Shown in pieces: positions 25,027 through 36,686 of a DNA stretch of 64,000 nt. Origin of the DNA: Diplosphaera chodatii. Lineage: Eukaryota; Chlorophyta; Trebouxiophyceae; Prasiolales; Stichococcaceae. The translations under genes and the position numbers were made by a program. A model generated the notes under the pieces. That model saw nothing but the letters and a program-made list of their open reading frames with translations. It was not told the DNA's origin and did not search any database. The DNA is taken from NCBI GenBank assembly GCA_032358165.1, contig JAALGY010000012.1:3224001-3288000 (forward strand), written 5' to 3'. The first letter of the stretch is position 1. Every line of letters starts with the position of its first letter.

Positions 25027-28000
25027 ATGAGCAAGATGTTTGTGATCAAGCGCGACGGGCGGCAGGAGCAGGTTCACTTTGACAAAATCACCGCACGCAT
25101 TATGAAGCTCAGCTACGGCCTCAACCCGGACTTCTGCGACCCGGTGAGTGTCTGCACCGATTGGCATCATGCAAGCTCCAGGCATGAGCGCGTCAGTTCC
25201 ACCACCAACAGACGCTCCATAAGCGCGTTCGTGAAGAGTTGGTGAACTGTGCAAACCATGCGGCGGCCCGGCTGCTGCTCAGACCTCAGGTTTGCGTGGG
25301 ACCCGGTTGAAACTGGCTCACAACAGTTTTGAACACAAGCATGCGCGCTGAGCTGAGCTGAGGTGCTGTTGCACCGCCGCGCCCCCTTACGACATCAGCC
25401 TTCTCAAACAGTCCTTGTATGCACGTTTCAGGCCCTGCAGAAGTGTGGCAGCAACCTTTGCTAGCGTGCTGTGCACGCTTTGAGCATGCTCTGCCGCTCG
25501 CACGGCAGACACTGCCGCGGAACCATGCTTGATGGTCGAGGCTGAGTGTCGTGTCCCTAAGAGACCGTTTGCTGCTCGAGGTAGCGATGCAGTCGTACCA
25601 AGTGTCGATGTTGCTGCAAGTGTGGACATGCATCGGCTGGGTGGGGCAGGCAGTGCAGGCCGCACACAGGCCAGGACGCAGTGAGGTAGCAATGCGGGGT
25701 CCACTGATGCCGTGCAATATGCCTCCCGCAAGCTCTGCAATCCTACCATGCGCCAAGGCTGCGCACTGCCGCTGCCGCCTGGGCAGTCTTGGATCTGCTA
25801 ACCCCCTCTGGCAACGTGCATCGCAGGTGCTGGTGGCGCAGAAGGTGACGACAGGAGTCTACAGGGGCGTCAGCACCTCGGAGCTGGACAACCTGGCCGC
25901 CGAGACGGCCGCCTCCATGACGGCGACGCACCCCGACTATGCGCTGGTGAACATCAGTGTTCTTTGGACGGTGCAACACGGTTCGTGAGCTGCAAGCGAG
26001 TGCAGTGCTGTGGGCACCCGCGGTGCAGTGCACGAGTACAGCGTGCGCCTAAGAGCTGAGTGTGTCGATGAGAAATGTGGTGCCGCTGCCCTGCAGCTGG
26101 CGGCCCGCATCGCAGTCTCCAACCTGCACAAGTCCACGCTGAAGTCCTTCACAGAGACGTGGGTGGACCTGTGTGCGCAGCTGTGCGCATGGCAATGACT
26201 CTGCATATTCATCTGGTGTAGCTCTCAAAGACTCAGCTGGCAGCATCATGAGCATGCCACATTGCGCACGCCTGCAGGATGAAGCTGATGTACAACCACG
26301 TCAACCCGAAGAACGACCAGCCGTCGCCCCTCATTGCCGAGGACGTGTACAAGATCATCATGGAGGTGCGTGGCGGCGGGATGTGCACTATTGGGTGCAA
26401 GGCGTGCGGTGCGCAACTGTGTTCTGGCCCGCGGCCTCGTCATGCTGGCGCCGCTCCAATGTCGCTGTACCTGCGTGTGCAGAACGGCGAGAAGCTGGAC
26501 AGCGTGATCATCTACGACCGCGACTTCGACTACGACTACTTCGGCTTCAAGGTGTGCAGACGCTCTGGTGTGCCAGACCACATGATTCATGCCACTTTTA
26601 TGCTCTATTTTTGCCCACATGTCAGGGGAGAGGCGTCACCCACGACATTCCAGCACCACCTTGCACCGCAAGCAAGTGCTGTGCCGTCAGACCGTGCCAT
26701 GTGCTGTTATCGCTGCAGACCCTGGAACGGTCGTACCTGCTGCGCATCAACGGCCAGGTGGTGGAGCGGCCGCAGCACATGCTGATGCGCGTGGCGCTCG
26801 GCATCTGGAAGCACGACCTGGAGCAGGCCATCCGCACGTACCAGCTGCTGTCGGAGCGCTGGTGCGCCCCCATGCTGATGCTGCCCGGATTGACGAGTCC
26901 TTCAACAGGATGGTGCAGCCGCTCTGAGAAGCAACACGCCGGAAAGTGCGGCTGTCAATGGTGCTTGCGTCCTGAGCGTGTGTGTGCTGTTTTGCCAGGT
27001 TCACGCACGCCAGCCCGACGCTGTTCAACGCGGGCACGCCCCGGCCGCAGCTCAGCTCCTGCTTCCTGATTTGCTCCAAGGACGATTCCATCGAGGTGAG
27101 GGTTTGGGGCAACATCCCTGTGCCGTGCATCGCTGCACATGTGCATGTGCACTCGCGGCGGATATTGTTGAGACCCCTGGGCTGCAGCACAGTGAAGCAC
27201 AGCGGCAACTGGTGCTGAAGGACAGCAGCAATCAGGGCACGTGCACCTCCCTGCAGGGCATCTTCGACACGCTGAAGGAGTGCGCGGCCATCTCCAAGTC
27301 GGCCGGCGGCATCGGGCTGTCGATCCACAACATCAGGGCAACGGTAGGAAATGTTGACCCTACAACACCGCCCCTTGCATGCGCTCAGTGCCCATTCCTG
27401 ATGACACCAGCTGCCTGTCTACTGCTCCTGCTGGAACTGCAAGGTGACCATGCACTACAGGGCAGCTACATCCGCGGCACCAATGGCAACAGCAACGGCA
27501 TCGTGCCGATGCTGCGGGTGTTCAACGACACCGCACGCTATGTGGACCAGGTGCGGTATGGCGCTGGTGCTGCTGTCTGCCAGACCCGATCACTCCCAGC
27601 CTGCAGGGCCACTCCTACCCTGCAACTGATGCCGCTGCTCTCCTTGTGCTGTGCCGCCGCTGCGTCGCGTCCGCCGCCTCAGCAGGCAGGCGACGCGTCA
27701 GGCCAACAAGCTGTGTGCTGCTGCAGGGGGGCGGCAAGCGCAAGGGCGCGTTCGCCATCTACCTGGAGCCGTGGCACGCGGACATCTGGGACTGGCTGGA
27801 CCTGCGCAAGAACCACGGAAAGGAGGAGGCGCGGTGCCGGGACCTGTTCTACGGGCTGTGGGTCAACGACCTGTTCATGGAGGTGCGGGCCCCTGCTGCC
27901 TGCTGTGCTTTTGACTCGCCAGTGGCGCAGTACAGCCGCTGGCCACGCCACGCTTTGCGGCTGTGACGAGGCGCTGCCTGCGTAGCACGATGGGTACAGC

Positions 28001-31000
28001 AGCGTCCGAACCTCAAGCCTGAGGTTGTTCCTTCGACTTGCACACGGCCTTCCTCCTCTCAGCAGGAGCCTGTACTTATATCTTGTCGGAAGCCAATAGG
28101 ATTCAGTCTCACATCTGCAGCGGGTGGAGGCGGACGGCAAGTGGAGCCTGTTCTGTCCCAACGAGGCGCCCGGCCTGGCCGAGTCCTGGGGCGCCGACTT
28201 CACGGTGACATTTTATATGTGTCACTGACTTAAACTTCAACTTGGTTTACGTATTCGGCAACGATTGACGGGACTGGTGGTGCAGTGAGAGTACCGAGGC
28301 ACATGTTTATTGAAGAAATTAAAAATTACCTCGGTGCTCTCACTGCACCCCCAGTCCCGCTGTGCACCTGTCGGCAGTTAGAGCACACCTTTGCTCTGCC
28401 TGAGGACAAAGGTTGAGTGATGAGCTGGTGCTGTGGCTGCTGCCTGGGCTGTGGCCCAACACTGGCAACCACCTGACGTTGCTGCTGCAGAGACATGCTT
28501 GTAGCAACATGACCTGGTGTGTGGCTGCAGGCACTGTATGAGAAGTACGAGTCAGAGGGCCGGGCGCGGGACCAGATCGACGCCCGCAAGCTGTGGTTCG
28601 CCATCATGGATGCGCAGGTGTTTCCACCTGCCCAGTGCTGTTCACCTTGTCGTGCCTGATGCAGCTCGGGGCCACTGCGGCTCGTGACTGTCCCCATGCT
28701 TTTCAGGAACGGCGTGCATGGCAGATCACTGAGCTCGCCAATCTCCTGGTCTGCTGACCCTGCCGCTGTCTCCACAGGTGGAGACGGGCAACCCGTACAT
28801 GCTGTACAAGGACAGCTGCAACCGCAAGTCCAACCAGCAGAACCTGGGCACCATCCGCTGCTCCAACCTGTGCACCGAGATCCTGGAGTTCACCTCGCCC
28901 GAGGAGACTGCGGTGCGCCCCACCCTACAGCCAAAGTCACTGTCTCAGTCCTGTATGCATCCTGGCCAGAACCTGGCACTGCAGCATTTCTGATATGTAT
29001 CGATCCTTCGGCCTGTGTGCATGTGCTCCAGAGTGTCACCAGATCCGACGCCTGCGTGTCACCTGTTGGCAGGTGTGCAACCTGGCGTCCATCGCCCTGC
29101 CCCGCTTCGTGAAGGAGCGCACAGCCTCAGCCGAGTCGCAGGGCCGCCCCAAGCTCATCGGCTCCCACAACGCCGCCAACCGGTGCGCTGTTCACCCCCG
29201 TCAGCTTCCATCCTCTTGCGCTGGCAAAACATTCGGTCAGCACCAGTCCACACCTCACCAGTGGCAGCAGCCTGCATCGAACCTGTTTCCTGTCACCCCT
29301 GTACAGGAGATGTGTCGAGCTCTGGCTGCCAGCGCAAAAAGAAAAAAGAATTGTACTATGCTGACATCACTGCCCACCCTGCAACACACGCCCATTGACT
29401 GATCCACTCCTCCTATATTCGGCCGCAGGTACTTCGACTTCGAGGCGCTCGCAGAGGTGGCGCAGCAGGTGACGCGCAACCTGAACCGCATCATCGACGT
29501 GAACTACTACCCGGTGGACACCGCGCGGCGGTCCAACATGCGCCACCGCCCCATCGGCATGGGCGTCCAGGTCCGCTTCCTGCTGCCCCTGCTGCTTCCC
29601 TTTCATTGGCTATGTTATTGATGGGTGCTTAACAGCCTGTGCAAATGTGACCTGGGTGAGAGAGTATTCGTCAGAGCGTTGCAGGCTGTAGAGCTTGTGC
29701 CACCTACCTGTCTGTTTATTGCTGAAGAGTCATCACAGGCTGTTGGAACCATGCTGCAGGGCCTGGCCGATACCTTCATCCTGCTGGGCCTGCCGTTCGA
29801 CTCGCCTGAGGCGCAGCAGCTGAACAAGGAGATCTTCGAGGCGATCTACTACGCCGGCCTGAAGACCTCCTGCCAGCTGGCGGTCAAGGACGGTGCGTCG
29901 CTGCGTCCCTGTCAGCCTGTGAAACGTGGCAGTACACACTCACACACGGTTGGGCAGCTGTGCTTGTTTCCAGGCTGGCCGTGGCACATGTGAATGGCGT
30001 GCACGCAATGTATGCCTGCGTCCAGTACGGGTGCCGTGACCGTACAGACTTGAACATTGGCGTCTTCTGGCGCTCATGCTCATGCACTCGAACATGCAGG
30101 GCCGTACGAGACGTACCAGGGCAGCCCAGTGTCGCGCGGCGAGCTGCAGCACGACATGTGGGGCGTGCGGGCCCCCAGGTGGGCACATGATCAAACACGT
30201 GGTTCTGTACTTGGGTGTGCCTGGTTGGTCACATGCAGATGATTTTGCATACACGTTGATGTTGCTGCCCTGGGGCTGATGCTCGCGCTGCTCACGCAGC
30301 AGCATACTCCACAGCGCTGTGGTCGAAGCCAGCTGCACAGCACGTTCCTAGCATGTGCCACACTGGCAGCCTGTGCTGCACTGTCCGCCGATGCTGATGT
30401 GCGCTGCCTGCACCGCGCAGCCAGCGGTGGGACTGGGACGAGCTGCGCGCCGACATCAGCCGCCACGGCGTGCGCAACAGCCTGCTGGTCGCGCCCATGC
30501 CCACAGCATCCACCTCGCAGGTGCCTCCCGCCCCCTTTGCCGCTGCCACTGGTTGCCTGAGTGCTGCCGGCTTGAGGTGCTGTCGTGCCGCTGGCATGGA
30601 CCCTGCTGCTATGCAGCGGCCATGGCGGTTTCCTGGCATGGCACGGTCGCGGGTGCCGTGGAGCTAAGTGGGGATGCTACCAGGCTGACGGGTGCCCCTT
30701 GATATGCTGCGGTGAGGGCCGACCGCTAATGGGCTCTGTGCCTGCTGCAGATCCTGGGCAACAACGAGTGCTTCGAGCCATACACCAGCAACATCTATGT
30801 GCGGCGTGTGCTCAGCGGCGAGTTCACGGTGCGAGATGGACTCAACTTCAGTGTCTTCGCAAGTGTGCGAGATTGCCGAGCGTGCACCGATCACAGCCTC
30901 ACAAAGCCGCCTCACCCCGCAGCCCTGCAGCAGCTATGTGCCACCGCATATCGCATGGCTGACCTGTGCTGGCACTGCGGTGACAGGTGGTCAACCAGCA

Positions 31001-32637
31001 TTTGTTGGCGGACCTGACGCGGGCGGGGCTGTGGACCCGCGACCTGAAGAACGAGCTGGTTGCCGCCAACGGCTCGGTGCAGGTATTGCAATTAAGCAGT
31101 GCTTGTGTATCTTGCGTCCCCATGCGTGTCTCTCTGCAACAATGGGGTACGACCAGCTGCATGCGCCTTCGCCAGCCAGTGCAGATGTTGCGCATGACCT
31201 GGTAACGGGAGTGCAGTCACCCAAGTGGCCCCTGCTGACGCTGCAGGACCTGGACATCCCAGACCACATGAAGGAGCTGTACAAGACGGTGTGGGAGATC
31301 AAGCAGAAGGTGTGCGCAGCCTCGCAGCTGCCTGCTGGAACGCAGTACAGCTGCCGCCATGAGCTTTTGCCCTGCTTTCACGCTGCAAAGTCCATATCGA
31401 ACTGGTTTGAGTGGCTACACTCTATCCGATGCTGTGTGTTACCATGCAACCTACAGATTCTGGTGGACATGGCGGCGGACCGGGGGGCGTTCATCGACCA
31501 GTCGCAGTCCTTCAATGTGCACATGTCCGACGTCAACTTCGGCAAGCTGACCTCGCTGCACTTCTACGCCTGGAAGGTGCGCGCTGCTTCCCGTGTACTT
31601 CCCGCCGCCACATGGCTGGGGTGTCTGTGGGCAAACCGGGGGTGCCGGTGGGCAAACGAGGCACCAGAATTTGCTGCACGCTTGTGCACGCCAGCTTCGG
31701 TCGAGCCGCAGGCCCCCTAGGGTGATGTCATCCAGCAAAGCTCGGCACCCTGACATCGTTCTGCCCTTCATGGCACTGCAGAAGGGACTGAAGACGGGCA
31801 TGTATTACCTGCGCACGCGCGCTGCGGCCGACGCCATCAAGTTCACAGTGGACCAGCAGGTGTGCAGCGTTGCCACGCTGTTTGTCAGCTGCTGTAGAGC
31901 TTGGCACAGTTGCACAGCGGCGGTCGCTGGTCTCATGGTTCTGCTGCAGCAGAGCTTGCAGCAGCACTTTTGAGCAGGGCACGAAGTGCCAGGGCAGCCA
32001 GCGAGCAGATGCTCCGCCCCCCATTGCAACCCTGCACTCTGTTCCGCCGCCTGTTTTCAACTCCGGCCCGATGCTGATGGTGGTCTCTCCTGCATGCAGG
32101 CGCTCGCCAAGAACCGCACGCAGCGCACAGCCGACGCCAGCGCAGCCGCGGCGCCAGTCGCCATCACAGCAAACGGCGCGGCGGTGCCCGTGACGCCGCC
32201 GATCACGGCAGCGGCGGTGACGCAGCGGGTGATGCCCACCGGCTTCACGCCCGAGCCCGCTGAGGCGCTCGTGGTGCGCAGATGACATACACGTGCACCA
32301 TGCCTGAGGTCACCTCTTGGTTCTAATCATGTCCACTTCTTGCAACCTCGAGCACACGAGCGCCGGGCCATGTCCTGATGGCAATCTCTGCCTGCTGGTG
32401 GCATGGCGGCACTGCGCAGTGTGTGGTCTGCACCTGCACAAGGAGCCAGCCACATGTGCGGGTGGGGTGTTGCTCGTGCCCAAGTCCCTCAAGTAATGTT
32501 GTGGAAACTGCATTTTACAGGGCAATGGGCGCGCCATTGCGCGGTCGCTGGATGCGGATATGGAGGAGGAGCGGCGGCTGGCGGCGATGGTGTGCAGCCT
32601 GGAGAACAAGGACGCCTGCCTCATGTGCGGCTCCTAG
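25027..32637 (+). CDS. RNR1: Ribonucleoside-diphosphate reductase large subunit (class Ia, R1)
   Basis: Twenty-five exons: 25027-25143, 25827-25946, 26097-26158, 26278-26365, 26483-26551, 26719-26861, 26999-27095, 27257-27343, 27461-27550, 27727-27882, 28121-28204, 28531-28617, 28778-28912, 29073-29182, 29429-29570, 29760-29892, 30100-30178, 30421-30520, 30751-30828, 30987-31082, 31247-31309, 31457-31576, 31782-31859, 32100-32273 and 32521-32637 (874 aa). R1 reduces ribonucleoside diphosphates to deoxy forms with the R2 radical subunit, supplying dNTPs. Visible: N-terminal ATP-cone ([19 protein letters not shown]), active-site cysteines in [13 protein letters not shown] and [10 protein letters not shown], radical-site NLCTEI, the [11 protein letters not shown] and [16 protein letters not shown] loops, [20 protein letters not shown], the tyrosine pair in TGMYYLRTR, and the C-terminal shuttle CLMCGS. 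An Ala/Pro/Val-rich linker of about 50 residues precedes the tail. Intron 11 carries a large inverted repeat, and extra copies of the last exon lie downstream. Confidence 0.97.
28270..28358 (+). repeat. 30-bp near-perfect inverted repeat (hairpin) in RNR intron 11
   Basis: Arms 28270-28299 and 28329-28358 are reverse complements except for one T-C mismatch and one T-G wobble. They enclose a 29-nt AT-rich loop. The hairpin lies between exons 28121-28204 and 28531-28617. It could be a foldback element remnant, a small-RNA precursor or a splicing-relevant structure. Confidence 0.9.
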
Positions 32638-33418
32638 GGTTTAGTGGTCTAGGTTCCCGCCTACAGCGCCGGCGCCGGCGCGGCCTGATGCAAGGGCACC
32701 CGCCTCATGTGCAGCTGCTCCTGAGCAGCCCCCTTCCAATGCCAGGGCGCGTGCAACAGCGCAGCCGCCGGCAACAGTGCAGCCTGCAGAACAAGGACGC
32801 CTGCCCCGTGTGTGGGTTTTGAGCAGCCGCCCAGCAGCAGCAGCAGGCTGCCAGCACAGTTTGGGACAGGAGCACCTCTTATGTGCAACTCTCTGCTGCG
32901 CTGGGGCAGAGTTGCGGGGTAGGCAGCACACAGAGTTGCAAGGCAGACACAGCGGAGAGGCGCAGCACGTTGGCATGATCAGTGGGTGGCGACCACCTTG
33001 GATCACCCTGACAAGTCTAGCAAGTGCTTTGGTTGTGACATATGGGGAAGACAGCAGGTGTGAGTAGTGCAGCATAAGTCAGGATCACACTGGTCATGTT
33101 TTGGGAGGCAGACTACCGTAGTGCAAGCAAGCACACTGACCCAGCTATTCTTTACGTGCAGTGCAATGTGATTTGTGCATCATCAGGCAGTGCTGTACAT
33201 GCAAGTCGTAATGTACGTGTGAACATGAAGGTCGGCGGCCGGCCTACATCGTTCCGTTCTGCATTGCACTGCATGGCACCAGGTTGCGACTTGGCACTTT
33301 GGCACCGAGTGCAGGTATCTGTCCAATGCTTCACAGAAGCTCGAGGCAACTACAAATACATCACCCCGACACAGCTCCCTCCGAACTGTCAACCTCGTGC
33401 CACAGCGCAGCAGGGTCT
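32638..33418. other. Convergent 3' region of RNR and GNAT genes, with degenerate RNR tail-exon copies
   Basis: No separate gene is recognised. It contains the partial copies of the RNR terminal exon described at 32693-32822, then unremarkable sequence towards the 3' end of the minus-strand GNAT gene. Confidence 0.5.
32693..32822 (+). repeat. Degenerate duplicate copies of the RNR terminal exon
   Basis: A copy at about 32777-32822 encodes CSLQNKDACPVCGF followed by TGA. The true tail reads [14 protein letters not shown], and the roughly 40-nt core differs at only a few bases. A more degraded piece (CCGCCTCATGTGCAGC and following, 32699-32724) resembles the CLMCGS-stop part. Two in-frame AG acceptors precede the better copy (exon starting at 32715 or 32760), so it could serve as an alternative last exon. 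Confidence 0.75.
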
Positions 33419-33809
33419 TCAGCCCGGCTCATGCAACCTGTCTGGAGGGGCCACCGCCTGCGCTGCCGCTGCTGCAGGCGTCACCTGCATCGGCTCTGGC
33501 AGCTGCTGCGCTGCTGGTTGTGGCAGGGGCGACCCTGCTGTCGCACTGGTGATGCCGTTCTGGGCCGCTACCATGACACCATCAGCTGCGGGCACATATG
33601 CGCCGTTGGCACTGGGCTGCACCGCCTTCCAGCCCGGCGGCGGCGGCGTGGGCGGCGGCTGGGGCTGCGCTGCCGGCTGCCGCTGAAGCTGCGATGGCGT
33701 CGCCGCCAGCTGCTGCTGCTGCTGCTGCGGCGGCGCCTGCTGCTGGTGCTGCTGCGGCTGCTGCTGCTGGGCCAGGGGCTGCTGCTGGGCTTTGCCCTTC
33801 AACGGCCGC

Positions 33810-33840
<31 letters not shown>

Positions 33841-36686
33841 CCGGCGGCGGCGGCGCCGGCGGGTCCGGGTCGTAGTACAGCCGCTGCGCCCAGGCGCCGT
33901 GGCGCAGCGTGACGCTCTTCCAGGGCCGCGGCCTCGGCACCATCTTGTGCATCTGCATGTGGCGTTGCACGGTGGGCATCTGCGGAGGTAACTTGCTAGC
34001 CACCGCCATCATGTGCCGAAGCTGTGAAGTGCGACAGCCATGCTCAGTGACGCCAGCAGCGGTGCAGCTGAGTGCGCGCTCCACATGCCGTCGGAGCCCG
34101 CCGATCCACAGCGCTGCAGGCCTGATTGACGGCTCAATTGACAGCTGAATCCTGCTCATTTACATGAGGACATGGGATCAGAATCATGCTTCCCACCTGC
34201 ACGGTGTTGTCCATGTGCAGCAGGTCGCGCGGCCCGACGCCGAAGCCGGCCAGGTCGCCGCCCGTGGTGAACACGAAGCCCAGGCGGCGCCAGGTGTTGC
34301 GCGTCACCGGGTCGTCCGTGGAGCACAGCAGGATGAGCGGGATGGCAAGGCACCTGCGCGGCGGCAGGAAGTCTTTAAAACTCTAGGTTCATTTGGAGTT
34401 CAGCAGCTTTCCGACAATTCACCTAGCGGGAGCAGTCTGCTGAAGCGCGCTGGCGCCAGGCGGTGCAATGGCCGACATCCATGCAGCAGCGCTCCGGTTG
34501 CAGGTTTGGAGCAGCTGTTGCCCAGGCCATTGTTGACGCTACAAAATACACAGAGCGGGCCAGGGCAGGCTGACAGGCAAGCCTGCCCATGTGCCGTTGA
34601 CACTCAGCAGCTGCCCGCGCACCGGGCCACGTCCTCGATGGCCTCCAGCAGCGCGCGGCCGTAGCCTTGAGAATCATGAGCGAGTCGTGCAGCAAGTGCC
34701 TATATAATCGAAAGGCAGCGCACTCACCGGGCAACGTCCTCGATGGCCTCCAGCAGCGCGCGGCCGTAGCCCCGGTTGCGCTTCGTCTCCGCCGTCGCGA
34801 AGAAGGGTACCTCCAGGTAGCCCAGCCCCACGCGGATGGTGGCCGCGCAGATGGGCTTGCCCGCCGTCAGCAGCTGCGGCAGCGGGTCCCTGCAGGGTGG
34901 GCATACAAGACCATTCATGATGAGTGCTGATGTGAAGGCTGCGGCGGGTCCCCTTCAGGGTGGGAACACCTGGCAGCTCTGTGCCTGCAGAGCTTGGCTG
35001 CCGTGCAGCGCAAGCACCGACAGCAGACGCTGGCTTCACATTGGAAGTTGTCACTCTTTGCAATGCACATGTGCAGCAGCTGTGCTCTCGATGCGGCAAG
35101 CCGAGACATGCATGCTGGCTGCTGAACCCAAAGCTGCAATGGTCTCTGCTGGACCTGCGGGTGTGCTGGTCTTGAGGGAGTCTGACAGGCCTCACTTGGG
35201 GGCGCCCATGGCGGTGGAGCGGCGGGGCACGGGGCGGTCGTAGGCCCCCGGCGGCGGCCACCCCGGCCTGTAGCGTGGCAGCAGCGTCACCACCCGGAAC
35301 CCGCCAAAGTCCTGCGGGCGTGTTGCACGAGTGTCACTGGTGGCTGTGGCGTCTGCAGGGCCTGGCTGACATGCTCGTCCCATGCAGACAGAGGCTGTCA
35401 GATGCTGGGCGCTGTCACAGTTCAGCCACTTCACAGCCCCTTCTCGCTGGTGAGCGACTCGAGTTGTACCAGCTCGCTTTCGACCGTAGCACTGGAGGAG
35501 GCGCCAACAATGTGAGAAGCTCGGCTCAATGCCAAATCCAACAAATCTACGGCATGCCCGCACAGACTGCCACCCACCAGCTCGTCCTCATCTTCCGCAG
35601 TGGAGGAGGTGACGGTCCAGTCTTGTAATATGTATCCAGTCTCTATTCTACAAATTGGAATGTGACCCCTCAGGCTGCCACCCACCAGCTCGTCCTCGTG
35701 ATCGGCGGCGGAGGAGGCCACGGTCCAGTCTGATAATATGTACCCAGTCTTTATTCTACAGATGAAATGTGACCCCGCAGGCTGCCACCCACCAGCTCGT
35801 CCTCGTCCTCCGCAGCGGAGGAGGTGACGGTCCAGTCCAGGTACTCGTGGATGGTGGCCGCCCGCGGCTGGTCCGCCTTCTTGGTGCCGGGCCGCGGCGG
35901 CGGCGCCTGCAGGAAGCAGCATGCTGATCACCCAGAAAGTGAGTGACGCAGCTTCTTGCTTTCACGAACAGGGAGTTCCCAGCCGGCGCATCAGCGACCA
36001 CGGCTGCTTGGTCCGGCGCTGCTGTGCTGCGGTGCCAGTGGCGACTGGCTCCTGCTGCTGCGGCGGGGCGCTGGCGAGGCGAGCAGGGCGCCGGCGACAG
36101 GAGTGGCGGGGACTGGTGCTGCAGCGGCGCCAGATGGGTCTGTCGGCTGAAGCCTCCAGCGTCACTGCAGCTTTTCTCCTTTTTTCCTGCACCTGGCCGG
36201 CCTCAAAGGCGCGGAAGAGGAAGGGCACGTCGCCGCGCGCCAAGGCCCGCCCCTCCGCCTTGTTCGCGGTGTAGTCCCGCGCCTGCAAAGTCAATGCAAC
36301 CCGAACTTGCGCAAGGAGACACCACAGCATTCGGGACGAAAATTGGCACCACCACCCTGATCAAGCCGCCAGCGCTCGCTCCACTGAGCATGCTGCTCCT
36401 TTGACCACAAGGAAGCATTCGGTGAGCCTATCATTTGCAACCGCAAGAAGCCTTCGCTATAGGCTACCTGGAACACAACGGTCGGCCGCCCCGGCAGCTC
36501 GAAGTACTGGTCCGTGGGGATGCGAGCGGCGAGCGCGTTGCGGGCCGCGGTCAGCTCGGCGGCCTTCCGCCGCGCCTCCTCCCGCTTCACGGGATCGGTC
36601 TCCTCAGCAGCGCCGCCGCTGCCGTGCAGGGCCGCTGCCCCCGCCGCCGCCGCAGCCCCCGCCGCCGCTCCGGCGGCGGCCGCCAT
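33419..36686 (-). CDS. GNAT-family N-acetyltransferase with proline/glutamine-rich C-terminal tail
   Basis: Seven exons: 36468-36686, 36193-36282, 35793-35906, 35196-35311, 34728-34889, 34197-34353 and 33419-33979, 472 aa, phases consistent. The central region is a GNAT fold. AGKPICAATIRVGLGYLEVP and FFATAETKRNRGYGRALLEA include the acetyl-CoA loop RNRGYGRA; then come AIPLILLCSTDDPVTRNTWR and LGFVFTTGGDLAGFG. GNAT enzymes transfer acetyl from acetyl-CoA to amines. The N-terminal part (DPVKREEARRKAAELTAARN, IPTDQYFELPGRPTVVFQ) and a VPFLFRAFEAGQ segment are unrecognised. The last 130 residues are runs of Pro, Gln and Ala with a KKRPLKGK basic patch, which hints at a nuclear or regulatory role (inference). 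The ATG at 36686 is tentative: the frame stays open upstream to a TTTCAG acceptor at 36876, so more N-terminal sequence may exist. Intron copies of exon edges are present. Confidence 0.75.
34617..34776 (-). repeat. Duplicated exon tail (GNAT acetyl-CoA-loop exon) in the following intron
   Basis: The end of exon 34728-34889, encoding GYGRALLEAIEDVAR plus the donor (34728-34775), is repeated at about 34617-34667 with one coding-strand change. The copy is preceded by a CTCAAG acceptor-like sequence and followed by a GTGCGC donor. Confidence 0.85.
35567..35838 (-). repeat. Three-copy tandem array of a GNAT exon tail with flanking intron
   Basis: The 3' end of exon 35793-35906 (encoding DWTVTSSAAEDEDEL) with its GTGGGT donor is repeated twice more in the downstream intron. 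Copies start near 35782, 35675 and 35567, a period of 107-108 bp. Each extra copy is preceded by a TATTATCAG or TATTACAAG acceptor-like string. Each extra exon-like unit is 44 nt, so inclusion would shift the frame. Confidence 0.88.

Noticed and set aside
28270..28358. Hairpin as a bacterial-type intrinsic terminator
   Set aside because: It has a long loop, no U-tract after the stem, and lies inside an intron of a nuclear gene.
31986..32285. RNR ending at the TGA at 32283 by reading through exon 24
   Set aside because: A phase-0 donor before it joins to the exon carrying the universal CxxC tail, which is the expected R1 ending.
35567..35838. Could the three spaced repeats be a CRISPR array?
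   Set aside because: The repeats contain exon sequence and splice sites, the period is about 107 bp, the copies diverge, and the context is a eukaryotic intron.
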